Positions 13,654 through 29,267 are shown, counted from the stretch's first letter. The stretch is DNA of 64,000 nucleotides from Diadophis punctatus similis (GCA_023053685.1 JALIGW010000005.1:34176980-34240979); one strand, 5' to 3'. A program made the numbers and translations. The notes: generated by a model not told the origin, from the sequence alone.

Positions 13654-13955
13654 CAGTGCTGGGTTGCTGCCAGTTCGGACCGGTTTGCCTGAACTGGTGG
13701 CAGGAATTTGCCCCCATTCGCCAAACCGGCAGCGATGGCTGGCTGGCCACACCCCTGAACTGGTCCTCTGGTCGCCGCTCCTCGAAAGTGGCTGGTAAAG
13801 AACCCTCTGCGCATGCGCAAAGGCTTCTGCGCATGTGCCGAGGGTTAATTTCCCAATGTGACATAGGCGAGCGCGTGAGCTAAGCGAGCGTGCGCAAAAC
13901 ACACACTTCCAACGCGATACGAACCGGTAGGGAAGATAAGTGGAACCCACCCCTG
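13654..13955. mobile_element. hAT-type MITE with 8-bp target duplication
   Basis: Flanked by ACTTAAAT (13646-13653 and 13956-13963). Ends CAGTGCTGGGTTGCTGCC / GGAACCCACCCCTG. The interior is CpG-rich with GCGCATGCGC. The copy at 28381 is inverted and also intact. Confidence 0.88.
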
Positions 13956-13963
13956 ACTTAAAT

Positions 13964-15655
13964 GTGTAAGAGTTTAAAAGCCACAGATATTTTGAAAGTT
14001 GTGTTCATAACACAAGGAAATTGCTAGCACTGTTCTGTGCTTTTCCTAGATTAACCCAAGTGTAAAATTAAAGAATTAGCCATGTCAGTTTGTTTAATGA
14101 ATGGAAATAGTTCTGCTTCTATGAAATATTTTCATAGAAGTAAACATTTTCATGAATAGCTATTGTTTCATTTTAGCTTTTTCATTTTTAGAAATGTACA
14201 CTTCTATGACATAACCCTGAAATTTTCTAATCACTGAAGCATATTACATTATCTTAACTCTGTGAAGTTAACATAACAATATAAGTTAATGTTATGTGGA
14301 GTTTGAATGGGAATGCAACTAATAAGTAATGCCTTCAACAAAATGTAGACCTATTCATTTATTTGACCTTGCTTACATATTCTATTCACTTCGGTGAAAA
14401 CGATAAGCTCTATCTAAATTCAACAAATAAATAAATGGAGGAATAGTTACTTGTTAAAAAATAGACTTCATAGGCTACAGGAGTAAGCAACCCAATCTTC
14501 ATGTGCCTCTCAGCATGTCTTGCAGCTCCCACTTGATGTTTGCAGATATTAAGGGCAAAAAAATGGCATCCTCAAACCCTGTAAAAGCTTACGTTATCAA
14601 TTACAAAGCAAATCCCAAACCCTAGAAAATGCTAGGGAGAAGTAATTAAACAGCAAAATGATTCCTTAAACTTCTACAAATAAATCCCCCAAATACATCC
14701 CCAATGTTGTCCATAATAATTTAAGTATGTGACGTTGCCAGTCAGAACCCTTGCAGTTCTAACTGAGAAGTTGAAGAAGCATACTTCTATTATAGAATAA
14801 GTTTGTATCTCAAAAGTTAGGAGCTTCATATCAAGAAGATCCATATCGAAATCAGAGAAAATGACTGGAGAAACATATCTTCTCCATATCAGAATACACT
14901 TTCATGGAAAACTGACTACTGAATCATCAGCATCTGTCACAGGGAAAATGGGCCTTACATCCAAAGATTTTTTATAAAGGCTCAGCAAGATGGGGATGCC
15001 TCTTTGCTGACTTGTTTACAGCAACAGAGAACAGATGGACATTTTCATATGAAGGTTTGGCAGCACGATGGAGCTATATATACATAACTAAAAGGCCCAA
15101 GTACCTTTCTCAACACTTTCCAAAGTTGGTGTAGTCAAGTCATACATGAGTCTTATCATCACATCCTGGATCAGCAAACTGTGGGTCTCTACCCTAGTGT
15201 AGATAAGAGATTTGTGGAACCTCCCCAGATGCTTGGATATCATGTCTCAAAGCATGCATCTAGATATTGAATGGAACATTTCTTGAACAGATCTTTCTTC
15301 TTGCTTGCCTGGATGGCCGTCCAGCTGTTTAGAATTCATGCTGCTTGAAAGCTAAAAGGCATTGCACACTTCAACAAGATTCCATGTTTCTCTATATGGA
15401 CTTATTATTGGCACTTGAGAAACTGATGGCTGTTCCCTTTAATCCCATCTGACATATTCCTATTAATATTCTTTCCTAGAAAATCGCCTTGATAGCCCTA
15501 CAGAGCAATTCACTCTGGATCCATTTATTATTATCGGTATATTGGTTTTGATATTTATAAATATATTCATGTAAAAAAAAGTTGGGCCACAATTTTATCT
15601 TTTTCAAAATTGCAGGCATAGATCATTCTAAATTATCAAAAGCTTCTTTTGATAA
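13964..15655. other. AT-rich intergenic DNA
   Basis: No exon seen. 14470-15350 is slightly less AT-rich and may be a decayed retroelement, but no domain could be read through its stops. Confidence 0.35.
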
Positions 15656-15659
15656 AAGG

Positions 15660-15899
15660 AGCCGAGGTGGCACAGTGGTTAAAAGCAGCACTGCAACCTA
15701 CTTCAGTGACTGCTAGTTCAGCAGTTCAGCAGTTCAAATCTCACCAGGCTCAAGGTTGACTCAGCCTTCCATCCTTCTGAGGTCGGTAAAATGAGGACCC
15801 AGATTGTTGGGGGCAATATGCTGAACTCTGTAAACCGCTTAGAGGGCTGTAAAGCACTATGAAGCGGTATATAAGTCTAAGTGCTATTGCTATTGCTAT
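15660..15899 (+). mobile_element. tRNA-derived SINE with TATTGC tail
   Basis: Starts AGCCGAGGTGGCACAGTGG, has B-box-like GTTCAAATC, and ends (TATTGC)2. About 230 bp and well preserved. Confidence 0.87.
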
Positions 15900-15956
15900 C
15901 TTCTGCATCAAGAAAAATCAAAGCCACTTTCTTGCTTTTCTGGTTTATCTTGTTAA

Positions 15957-15980
15957 GACACACACACACACACACACACA
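15957..15980. repeat. (CA)n microsatellite
   Basis: About 11 CA units. Confidence 0.9.
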
Positions 15981-16980
15981 ATATTTCATGTATATCTTTG
16001 GAACAAATCAAGTCAGATTAGGGTATATAATTTCAGTTAAAAGCAGAGTTATTCTATTTGCATTGCCACAATAATTTTATAATATATATTCAATAAAGAA
16101 GTAGCTCTATGTAGGTTCAGAGCGCTAAGGGTTTCTTTCCATGATAGTTCTTCATATTCTGAATCTAATTCATTACTTGAGCTAAAGATTTTGCCAGAAT
16201 TTATTGGAGAGTCTTGAATTAAGTAAATCTTTGATTCTTCTCAGTAAGTTTTAATTTCTATGTCAAATTTGTACTTTGGTATTAAAAAACCCTGTAAACC
16301 ACTTATCTGGATCCCCAGTGAAATGCTCAGTAGCCATTCTCTGCCTGTCAACGCATTTCTTGGTATGTGCCAAGTACCCTGGCCATTTTTTGTTTATTTA
16401 GTGTCTTCTAATAAATAAATACAATCCTAGCATGCTGTAAAAGTATGAGCCTTCAGCATATTGCAACTTGTACAGTATGTCTCAATAATGCCTCAACCTC
16501 ATTTAGGCTTCAGAAATCTTATGCAATTAAATTAGTGGGTGAATACAACCCAAAGTTTTACCTGCTTTCTGATACATAAGTCTTCAGTGCTGCACTTATT
16601 ATGAAACCATTTTGCGAGATTGCCATAACCCATTCTCAGTATTATATTATTATGCATATAATTTATGTTGATTTTAATCTTATTAGTGCTGGAGGTCTGT
16701 AGGTCACTTAGAGTCAGATATAACAGTGGCAGATAAGCCTAATGTAAGAAATAAATGAACAAGGAGTAAGATAGCTTTATTCTGATAAGCACAAAAAGGG
16801 AGACATGATTCAGTTGCAACTATCTCAGCAGATAGGCCATTCCACATAAAGTTGTATTTTTGCATCTCCTTGCACTCAGTATTGTTAATGTAAATGTTCC
16901 TTTATGTGTCGCAGAGATGGTACTGTAGAAACCTCATATAAAACCATCTTGATATAAAGATCTTTTTAAAAAATCTTCCA
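15981..16980. other. AT-rich intergenic DNA, no feature recognised
   Basis: No exon or clear repeat seen. Confidence 0.5.
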
Positions 16981-16984
16981 ATCC

Positions 16985-17141
16985 AGGGGTCCCAGACCCC
17001 TGGTCCATGCACTGGTATTAGACCGTGGCCTGTTGGGAATCAGGCTGCACAAGTGGCAGGCGAGCATGTGAAGCTGCATTTGTGCAATCCCCTGCCCCCT
17101 GCCACTGATCTGCAGAGATGGAAACACTGGGGACCGCTGTA
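16985..17141. mobile_element. hAT-like MITE, decayed
   Basis: Begins CAGGGGTCCCAGACCCCTGG and ends GGGGACCGCTG, matching the CAGGGGTCCCCAAC-type inverted ends of a widespread vertebrate hAT group. Another member lies at 43866. No convincing target duplication was found. Confidence 0.6.
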
Positions 17142-17149
17142 ATCAATCA

Positions 17150-18893
17150 GTTTCCCGTAAACTCGATAGGTTTGAACCGGTGACTCCTGAGGATGTGGAC
17201 AAGGCCATAGGAGCTATGAGCTCCGCCACTTGTTTATTGGACCCGTGCCCTTCCTGGCTGGTTTCGGCCACCAGGGAGGTGTCACGCGGCTGGCTCCAGG
17301 TGTTGGTCAACGCTTCTCTGAGAGAGGGGTCCGTCCCGCAGCCCTTAAAAGCTGCGGTGGTGAGACCCCTCCTCAAGAAGCCTTCCCTGGACCCGGCGGA
17401 TTTAAAGAACTTCCGTCCAGTCTCCAACCTTCCCTTCGCGGGGAAGGTTGTTGAGAAAGTGGTGGCACTCCAACTCCTACGACTGTTGGATGATACTGAT
17501 TTTCTGGATCCCTTTCAATCAGGTTTCAGGCGCGGCTACAGTATGGAAACGGCTTTGGTCACCCTGATGGATGATCTCTGGCGAGCCCGTGATAGGGGTC
17601 ACTCCTCTATCCTGGTGCTACTTGACCTCTCAGCGGCCTTCGATACCATTGACCATGGTATCCTTCTGCGTCGTCTCGGAGAAGTGGGGGTGGGCGGCAC
17701 TGTTTTGCAGTGGTTCTCCTCCTTCCTCTCTGACAGGACGCAGTCGGTGTTGACAGGGGGGCAGAGGTCGAGCCCTAGGCCCCTATTATGTGGGGTGCCG
17801 CAGGGTTCGGTCCTCTCGCCCATCCTGTTTAACATCTACATGAAGCCACTGGGTGAGATCATCCGACGACACGGGGTGAGGTATCAGCAATATGCTGATG
17901 ATACCCAGTTGTACATCTCCACCCCGTCTCAATTTGGGGAAGCCGTAGACGTAATGGACCGCTGCCTGGCCGATGTTAGGGTCTGGATGGGGAAGAACCG
18001 GCTAAAACTTAACCCTGACAAGACTGAGTGGCTGTGGATATTGCCTCCTAAGGACTTGACCAATTGTCCCTCCTTGGTTCTTGGGGGGGGAGAAATTAGC
18101 CCCCTCAGAACGGGTCCGCAATTTGGGTGTCCTCCTAGACCCACAGCTAAAATTGGAGCAATATCTTTCAGCTGTGGCTAGGGGGACCTTTGCACAAGTT
18201 CGTCTTGTGCACCAATTGCGACCCTACTTGGAGAAGGAGGCACTTCTCACAGTCGCTCATGCCCTTATCACCTCACGGCTAGATTACTGCAATGCGCTCT
18301 ACATGGGGCTACCCTTGAAGAGTGTCCGGCGACTGCAACTGGTGCAAAATGCAGCTGCGCGTGCTGTGGTGGATGTACCTAGATGCACCCACGTAACACC
18401 AATTCTCCGCCAGCTGCATTGGCTGCCCATTAGTCTCCGGATCCAATTCAAGGTGTTGGTTGTTACCTTTAAAGCCCTACATGGCTCAGGGCCAGGTTAC
18501 CTTCGGGACCCCATCCTGCCGCATACCTCCCTACGACCGGTTAGGTCCCACAGAGCGGGTCTCCTCCAGGTCCCATCGACCAAGCAATGCCGGCTGGCGG
18601 GGCCGAGGGGGAGAGCCTTCTCTGTGGGAGCCCCCTCCCTTTGGAACCAGCTCCCTCCAGAGATCAGGACTATCCCCACCCTGCTGGCCTTCCGTAAAGC
18701 AATAAAAACTTGGCTCTTCCGGCAGGCAGGGTATGAATGAAAGTTATTTTTAAATCGGGACAGTATTTTAATATGGTTTTTAACAAAAATGGTTTTTACT
18801 TGTTATGTTTTCTATACATGCTGTGAGCCGCCCAGAGTCCCTCGGGAGTTGGGCGGCATAGAAATTTTAATAAAAAAATAAATAAATAAATAA
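17150..18893 (+). mobile_element. L2/CR1-type LINE, 5' truncated, one frameshift
   Basis: A non-LTR retrotransposon that keeps the reverse transcriptase half of ORF2 and loses the endonuclease. Frame one (17180-18181) shows FRPVSNLPF, the fingers/palm block DLSAAFDTIDH, GVPQGSVLSPILF and the catalytic YADDT (17891-17905). The frame then shifts at a run of eight G (18083-18090) and continues at 18081-18740 with RLDYCNALYMGLP, LHWLPI and SLWNQLPPEIRT, the C-terminal domain typical of L2-like elements. The 3' end AGCCGCCCAGAGTCCCTCGG is followed by an AATAAATAAA tail. It is much more GC-rich than the surroundings, suggesting a recent insertion. Clade (L2 versus another CR1 group) is from memory of motifs. 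Confidence 0.88.
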
Positions 18894-19752
18894 ACTTGAA
18901 TATATAGTTTACTTATTGTACTTGTTATCACTCTGCCATCTTATTTCTCTCTTGTCCTTTTCACCTCACTGTTCTGTTGGTGGAGTAAAGGGTGATCTGT
19001 TAGGTTCTATCTGGTTGAGACTGGGACATTTGGGTGATGTCATACCATTTTCCCATCCTGTTGAAGAATTGCTAGTACTGGCAGCATCTTGCTCCTCACA
19101 GCCACTTTCTCATGGCAGTTGCTCCAAATTTTTAAAATCTTTCTGCTCCAATCAAGCCACACTGGGATGTGTACATGTGTGCAGTATTGCTGTTGCTTGC
19201 CTCTTTCCAATCAGTTGATGAGGCTCTTCCCCTGGTCCCTTGGCTGCTCTCTTAGCTTACCCACTTAGCCCTTTTTCATTTTGACCTCCCACTAGCATGC
19301 CAGTCTGCTGGTTCAGAATACCAGGACGTATTTTCCTGCAGTTGTTGATTGTCTTTCTCCTTTTCTTCATTCCCAGAATAGACAGGACAGGAAAGCCAAA
19401 AGCAGGGTGTAGGAGTGAGGGGAAGGATTTTCCTCCACATAAATGTAGTCTTTAAGTCCTGCCCACTAATAACAGAGGCACTGTTAACTCTTTGCTGTCA
19501 GCTCCATCTCCAGTGACTGATAAGACCATTTTAAATTCTTGTAACACAATATTCAGGTAACATAACAGACTGAAATGCTGTGGTTTTTTATGCTGACAAT
19601 GGCAAGAATCAATCTGGCATTAACACTAGAAAGAAAAAATCTTGTCCACAATAGTGTTAGAAGATCAAAATCTGCGGCAACGGAAAAATTGATTGAATAT
19701 ACAGTATTCATACCTGATGTCTAACCAAATTCAAACAGGCTCCTTCATATAC
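18894..19752. other. Intergenic DNA, no feature recognised
   Basis: No exon or clear repeat seen. Confidence 0.45.
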
Positions 19753-20600
19753 AGGTAATCCTCGAAATACAAATGTAATGGAGCCTGCCAATTACATTTG
19801 TAACCCAAGGATTCATTGGAGTGAATCATGTTGAATGAACATGAACGCTCCCTGCCTTCACCCACACATTTGCTAATCGAATACGTGGGTCATTAAGTGC
19901 ATGAGGTATCTCAGGGTGGGGAAGAGCATGGAGGGCCCTAGTGCTTCTGACCACCCAAGGCCTCCCCCAACCCACTGAAATGTCTCATGCTTCCCCCCTC
20001 CCCCCAATCCTGCCCAACCGGGTTTATTTACCTTTTGAAAATCTCTATGAGTTGTCTCCTCTCCTCTAGGTTCCGATCATCTTTGCAAAAAGCCCTTGCC
20101 GCTAAAAATGGAGCCCCGTCGAAAACTGAGCCATGCCGGCCTCTCCTGGACACCATTCTTGCTGGCAAAGGCTTTTTGCAAAGGTGACCGGAGCCTACAG
20201 GGACACAATCTCTCACCCCTGCAAGCTTCAGCAAGGAAACAGCAAACCTAGGGAAGGGCTGAAGAACCGAAGCCTTCTCTCCCTTTCTAAAGCCTTTTGC
20301 GGCAGATCTCGTCCAGGCTTAAATTCGCAGAGAACGGCGGCCTAAAATAGTGCGAGATCACACGAGATGAGTAGCGTGAAATCTCACACTATTGATCTCA
20401 GGGTACTTTAGCGCTCTGTTCTCTGTGAATGCACTGAAGGTCTGAAGCAATGAAGCAGGCAAAGAAACCGAAGGCTTGGCTGATCTTTGCAAAGTAAATG
20501 ATTCTCCGTAGACATAGAGCCTGTGGAGACACGGCCCAGGTGGGTGGGGGAATAGGCAGGGTGAATGACTGTTGTGGTACTGCAACATTCCTAACATCCG
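19753..20600. mobile_element. Possible non-autonomous DNA element, boundaries uncertain
   Basis: Opens CAGGTAATCCTCGAAATAC, close to the CAGGTAGTCCTCGACTTA end of the element at 63585. The interior is GC-rich with inverted segments (CTTTGCAAAAAGCC at about 20086; GGCTTTTTGCAAAG at about 20168). The matching far end was not found. Confidence 0.35.
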
Positions 20601-20764
20601 GACTATGTCGTAATTAAATTAAATCAACTCATAAACTTAGTTTCCCATATGCCCTATTGCTCAGCACTAATATGCAAATTTTGTCACAAATATCTTATGT
20701 AATCAAACTAATATGTGTGAAGTGATGGCACCTGATTAAAAAAGTTTTCAAGAAGGAAATATGT

Positions 20765-21132
20765 TATAGCATTAAAAACAATTATTTTATTGAAGCTGTT
20801 TTTTTAAAAAAAATCATGTGAGACAATATAACAATAAGATCAACACCAGAAAGCAAGAACTGAAGTTGACAATAGACACATTTAAACAAGAAAAACATTT
20901 TACAAAAAACCTGCAGAGAACACATTTTCAAGCTACACATATAAAACAGATATTTTCTAAAAGAATACAACACATGTACATACAGAGGACACCAAGGAAA
21001 TTATGATGAAATGGTCTAGTAGTATATTAAAGTAGCTGCTGAACAGTGACTGCATATTTAGATTTTATACAATTGCCCAATGTTGGTTAAAATATTTTAC
21101 ATTTTCTTAACATATTGGCAGTTGTTGTCCAC
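20765..21132 (-). other. SMC3: SMC3 3' UTR (inferred extent)
   Basis: AT-rich untranslated tail from the stop codon to about 20 nt past the first good AATAAA. The low-coordinate end is an estimate. Confidence 0.6.
20786..20791 (-). promoter_or_regulatory. SMC3: SMC3 poly(A) signal AATAAA
   Basis: The first canonical AATAAA on the minus strand after the stop codon, about 345 nt downstream of it. Read on the plus strand it is tttatt. Cleavage would fall near 20770. Confidence 0.6.
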
Positions 21133-21204
21133 TTAGCCATGAGTAGTATCATCTTCCACAAAGTCTTTGGCCATCTCTGCAGTGATCACATCAATATGAC
21201 TTAC
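21133..21204 (-). CDS. SMC3: SMC3 exon 29, C-terminus and stop (residues 1195-1217)
   Basis: Encodes VSHIDVITAEMAKDFVEDDT then THG and TAA at 21133-21135. Acceptor ttatatag. The exon itself opens with GTAAGT, which looks like a 5' splice site. Confidence 0.96.
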   Translation of the reverse strand, partial: VSHIDVITAEMAKDFVEDDTTHG

Positions 21205-21795
21205 CTATATAAGAAAAAATGATTTGGCAATTATAATTGGAAAAATGCAACTAATAATAGCATTAGTGAATAATTCAGTTGGTTGTCAGATTCCTTGCAT
21301 GTACAATATTATTTCTGCACAAATAATAAATGGCTTAATATATGATACAGCCCTTGTTTTCAAAAATACAAATGTAAATGGCTATGATCATCAAAAAGTT
21401 TTGTCTATGATCTCTTCCATAGTCCAAGTCTATGAAGAGTTTTGCATTAATCATGGGACCATATTCTATCACATAATATATGTACTGTAATTTTGACATT
21501 ATCATGATTTGTTAATTGATCTTTGAGTATGCTTGTATAGTTTAAAAAGTCTAGAAAAATGGGTATACATATTTGATCTAAATATAACATCATACTGAAA
21601 GTTTGATGAATGTTTAGGATATCTTATCAGTTCGCATCATGTTCTTAAATTAATTAAATCAAGCTGAAATCTAAGCAAAGTTTAATCTTTAAATCAAGAA
21701 AAAATTAATAGTGACTACAAATACTTAATTTGAGACTGAATAAACACATACTGTGACCTTAATAACTAATGTTAACCAGCATACAATAATATTCA

Positions 21796-22206
<411 letters not shown>

Positions 22207-23000
22207 TGTTAAAATACAGTGCCTATTAGTACATAATCTAAAACTTTAACAAACAAAACATCTGCAATAGTCTTAGTCATCAACTAAAGCTTAGTTACTT
22301 TTTGATCTAACAGCTGGTTCCCATATGACTCAAGATGCAATGCTACCAGTGGGATATAAAGTTCCATGTCACATCAGTCTTTTAAGACTGTACCACTTTG
22401 TGGTTTGGTACTTTATATGACTTGGCTGATAGAGTTTCAGCAGTCTGGCTATGGTTAGAATTTCTTCACAGTCAAATTACCAATTTAAATGTCAAAACTA
22501 ACATAAGATACTTAAGCGTTTTATGATGTGCCAAAGAGAATGGGGATCATTCAGTTCAAAGATTTGACTTAACAACATGTTGTAGTGATGATTTCAAATA
22601 TTTTGTATTCAAAAAGGGAAAAAGAGCAAGAAAAAAGAAAAACCCTGCATCTTTTCTACTAAATTTAGATCTAAAGATAGTAATTTATACTTTTCCTAAT
22701 ATACTTTATATGAGGCATAAAATGTTGCTGATTCTTTAAAACCACTAATCAATACAGAATCTGATAATCTTGAGCACAGCATTTTTGTACTCTTTCATTA
22801 CAAATGACTTCTATAAAGATATTGATAGTTTAATCCAGGATCTGTAATCAATGAAACAAAGAATAAAAAGAGAATATTTTTTTAGTTTTTCACTTTTGTA
22901 CACTGAATGCACTTTACACTAGTGTTGTACAGTAAAAGTTTAATCTTCATGTATAGTGAAATGTTTGAACAACCTTGGGAAAGTAGGAGAACAGATGATG
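22207..23000. other. SMC3 intron 27 region, no feature recognised
   Basis: Intronic AT-rich DNA between exons 27 and 28. No repeat identified. Confidence 0.5.
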
Positions 23001-23126
23001 CCTTGGAAACAATCTGACAAGAGAAGTAGGAGCCCCAAGTGGCTTCATTGTCAGAGGAAGAAAATTAGGAATGTAATGGAATGCATTAGTGGCCTTGAAG
23101 AAAGAGGAGAAATGCTGCCTAGGGCA

Positions 23127-23463
23127 CAATCAGACAAGAGCCCACAGCTGCTTAGCAATCACAGAAAGGAACTGAGAAAAGTCTCACCTTAATGGATCAA
23201 GTGGTTAAACACAATGGCAGGAAGTTTGTACCTTCAGACGTGCAAGATTCTGTTAATGTAGCCTTACAATAAAGTAGAATTAATTCATCTTGTGGTGTTT
23301 GCAGTCTGGTTTACCTGGGCTGACATCAATGTTGCAAGTCCGAAGGTATAAACTTCCTGCAGCCACTTTTAACTGCTTGATTCATTAGGGTAGGTCCTGC
23401 TTAAGTTTCTTTCTCTGATTGTTAAGCCACTGAGGATTCCTGCTTCTCTTATCTGACTGTACC
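23127..23463. repeat. Inverted repeat pair of LTR-like sequence
   Basis: Plus-strand 23127-23250 and the complement of 23329-23463 are clearly related: AATCAGACAAGAG, GGATCAAGTGGTTAAA, GCAGGAAGTTTGTACCTTC against AGTCAGATAAGAG, GAATCAAGCAGTTAAA, GCAGGAAGTTTATACCTTC. AATAAA at 23268 in the spacer suggests an LTR-type end. A direct partial copy lies at 23010-23066. No coding remnant seen. Confidence 0.5.
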
Positions 23464-23923
23464 ATCTATCAACTGTATTCATGCATATATGAAGGGCACT
23501 TGTGAAGATCCTCTGGAAGTAACAAGCATTAACCTTAAGTGTTACTGTAAAATGTATAACTCTTTATCAAAGTATTGCAGCATTTCACAACTCTGTACAT
23601 AGCTGTGGACAGCTATAAACCTCATATATACATTAATACATTATATAAAATATATTCAGTAGTAGCCACAAGCAATTATATTAAAAACTTCCTAGTAAAA
23701 TGATATGAGTTATCTTTACATGGTTCTTTTTAGAAGAGATTACAATACATGAAAGCAGACATTCTGCCACTGACTTCAAGATTTTGTGCCAAATGCTTTT
23801 ATTTAAGAATGTTTCAAACTATTTCTTTAAGTGAAATGGCTAATAGGACAAATAAGCTGAACATACATCTTAATGCCCTCCTCCGCAAAGGTGTACTGGG
23901 TATCACATACTAATTTTGTTTTA

Positions 23924-24241
<318 letters not shown>

Positions 24242-24299
24242 CTAAGTGCAAAGGGGAGCTACAATACAATCTTCTCAATCAATAAAAACATATAAAACC

Positions 24300-24338
24300 T
24301 AAAGCCACATAGATTAAAATGAGCTAAAAAATGACACA

Positions 24339-24418
<80 letters not shown>

Positions 24419-24670
24419 CAACAACAACCAGATACCTGCCCTCCCCAATACATTAACCCCAGACCTGGGGGATGAAAACCACGTTTTAAAAGCTTTCCGG
24501 AACCCTGAGAGAGCGAGAGAGCTCTCCTTATCTCCAGGCAAAATGCTATACTAGCAGGTGGAGACTGTGACAAGGAAAGCATGCTTCCTCGGCCCTGCAA
24601 AATGACATCATTTAATAGAGGGGGCCTGGAGCGCACCCATTTTTCCAGAATGTACTGGGTGGAGAGAAAC
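24300..24670 (-). mobile_element. Retroelement remnant with (TAA)n tail
   Basis: The minus strand shows fragments such as LSGFRKAFKTWF, similar to the end of L2-like ORF2, running into the trinucleotide array. Heavily decayed; assignment tentative. Confidence 0.3.
24339..24427. repeat. (AAT)n / (AAC)n microsatellite
   Basis: About 25 uninterrupted AAT/ATA units followed by AAC units, in SMC3 intron 26. Minus-strand poly-Leu and poly-Tyr ORFs here are artefacts. Confidence 0.95.
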
Positions 24671-24720
24671 AATTGGGAGACATTATTCTTAGCTCTTAAA
24701 TATTATCAGCAAGAAACTTA

Positions 24721-25005
<285 letters not shown>

Positions 25006-25191
25006 CTAAATGACCTCTTTCAACAAATATAGTTTTGATATGAAAGTTATCAAGTTATAATGTTTATATAAAACTTGTTTGTTCCCTAACATTTAACATA
25101 ACCTAATATATTTTTAAGCATTTTACAACTAAACCCATTTCTTTGGAAGGAAGTTAAAATGACTACAAAACCACTTATATTTCAGATATCA

Positions 25192-25515
<324 letters not shown>

Positions 25516-25540
25516 TTATGATATTACCTAACATCTATCA

Positions 25541-25897
<357 letters not shown>

Positions 25898-26219
25898 CTA
25901 TACTGATTGGGAACAAGGGAAGGAAGTTGATGCGGGGGCCAGAAGGAACATTAGGTCTGAAAAATGGTTATGAACAATGGCAGCATTTAGGCCAAAAGCA
26001 AAGGAGTCAACTATAAAATAAGGGTAAATAGTATATTAACTGTTGGATCATTCTAAAACATTTGTAATATAGTCAGATGACGTAAATCAGTTTGAAGAAA
26101 AAATTATAACACTTAGGTTGTCCTATTTTTATTATTATTTGTGCTTTATTTTTGTTTTAACAACATACATGTATGTTTTAAGAAAGCAAACTATTACTTT
26201 ATTTGCTTAAATAAGATTA

Positions 26220-27956
<1,737 letters not shown>

Positions 27957-28380
27957 CTATAAAGCAAGAAATATCAATTTGTAAAATATTTCAATTTGTA
28001 CAATATTTCCAAAATTAAGTACCGGTAATATGGATTTTTAAAATACAATGAAATCATTCCACAGAAACTTTCTAAACCTCTCCACTATTTCATGTGAAAT
28101 GCATCTGGTTTATATTTCAATCAGGACCTTCTCAAGAACAGACAAGTTAACCACTTACTCAGTGTTTGTCAGCCTCATTAATTTTAAGATGTGTGAACTT
28201 AAAACTATCAAAATGATACAAGCAGCAATGCTTAGTCTTAAGATGAGAAGAATGAGAAGAACACATGTACTGGAGTTCATATATCACCCTAGGTCATGGT
28301 TTGTTTAACAATGGTTTTCCGACTAAGCCATAATTGACATTCACACTGAATTATAAAGAAACCCAACTTTGGAGTCAGAC

Positions 28381-28679
28381 CAGGGATGGGTTCCACTTAC
28401 CTTCCCTACCGGTTCGCATCACGATGGAAGTGTGCATTTTGCGCACGTATGCTTCGCACACGCACCCCCATCACGTCGCGCAAAACACCCGGAAAGGACT
28501 CTCTCCACATGCACAGAAGCCTTTGCGCATGCACAGGTTTTTTTTTTGCAAGCCACGACAACCAGAAGACCGTTTTGGGAGCGTGGACCGCCGGTCATCG
28601 CTGCTGGTTCAGCGAGCGCCAGTAAATTTTCGCTACCAGTTCTAAAGAACAGGTCTGAACCAGCAGCAACCCACCATTG
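28381..28679. mobile_element. hAT-type MITE with 8-bp target duplication (inverted copy of the 13654 family)
   Basis: Flanked by AGTCAGAC (28373-28380 and 28680-28687). Ends CAGGGATGGGTTCCACTTAC / CAGCAACCCACCATTG. Sits in SMC3 intron 21. Confidence 0.88.
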
Positions 28680-28780
28680 AGTCAGACAACATGCTAAGCC
28701 AAAACTTGTTTATCATATTATGGCTTACAAAATATTTGTAAACCCAGTCATTATTGCTGTACATAGGTAAAATATGCCTA

Positions 28781-29267
28781 CCGTATTTTTTGGAGTATAA
28801 GACGCACCTTTTTCTCCCTAAAAGTGGCTGAAAATTTGGGTGCGTCTTATATTTCGAATGTAGCTTTTTTTTCCCCAGCCCTAACTAGGTGCCAGCGATC
28901 TTCCCAGCTCTTACTGGCTTGCAGGCTCTTTCATTATTACTCTCTCAGAAGAAGGTTTTTCCAGCCCTAAGTCTTTGCAGGGTTTTTTTCATTGCTCTAC
29001 TTGCTCCAAAAAAGTTTTTTTCTAGCCCTAACCAGGTGCTATCTATCTTCCCAGCTCTTACTGGCTTGCAGGCTCTTTCATTGTTACTCTCTCCGAAGAA
29101 GGCTTTTTAAAGTCCTAACCAGGGGATAAAATAATGTGCTGAAGCTGACCAGACTAAGGATGCTAGCCAGATGAATACCTGGTAGGCAGATTCCCCCCCC
29201 TATTTTCCTCCCCAAAAACTAAGGTGCGCCTTATACTCCGGTGCGTCTTATACTCCGAAAAATACGG
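28781..29267. mobile_element. TA-flanked DNA transposon with 28-bp inverted ends
   Basis: Terminal inverted repeats at 28781-28808 and 29240-29267 differ at one of 28 positions. TA dinucleotides flank both ends, as in Tc1/mariner-type insertions. Two copies of a 147-bp unit lie inside (about 28871-29118), including the 20-mer CTCTTACTGGCTTGCAGGCT. No transposase ORF. Confidence 0.85.

Noticed and set aside
14470..15350. Possible DIRS-like or other retroelement remnant on the minus strand
   Set aside because: Fragments such as LRKVLGPFSYVYI are suggestive, but stops interrupt every few residues and no second motif supports it.
1..20600. Exons of the gene expected downstream of SMC3 (RBM20 in human)
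   Set aside because: Nothing resembling RBM20 was seen; the gene probably starts outside the window.
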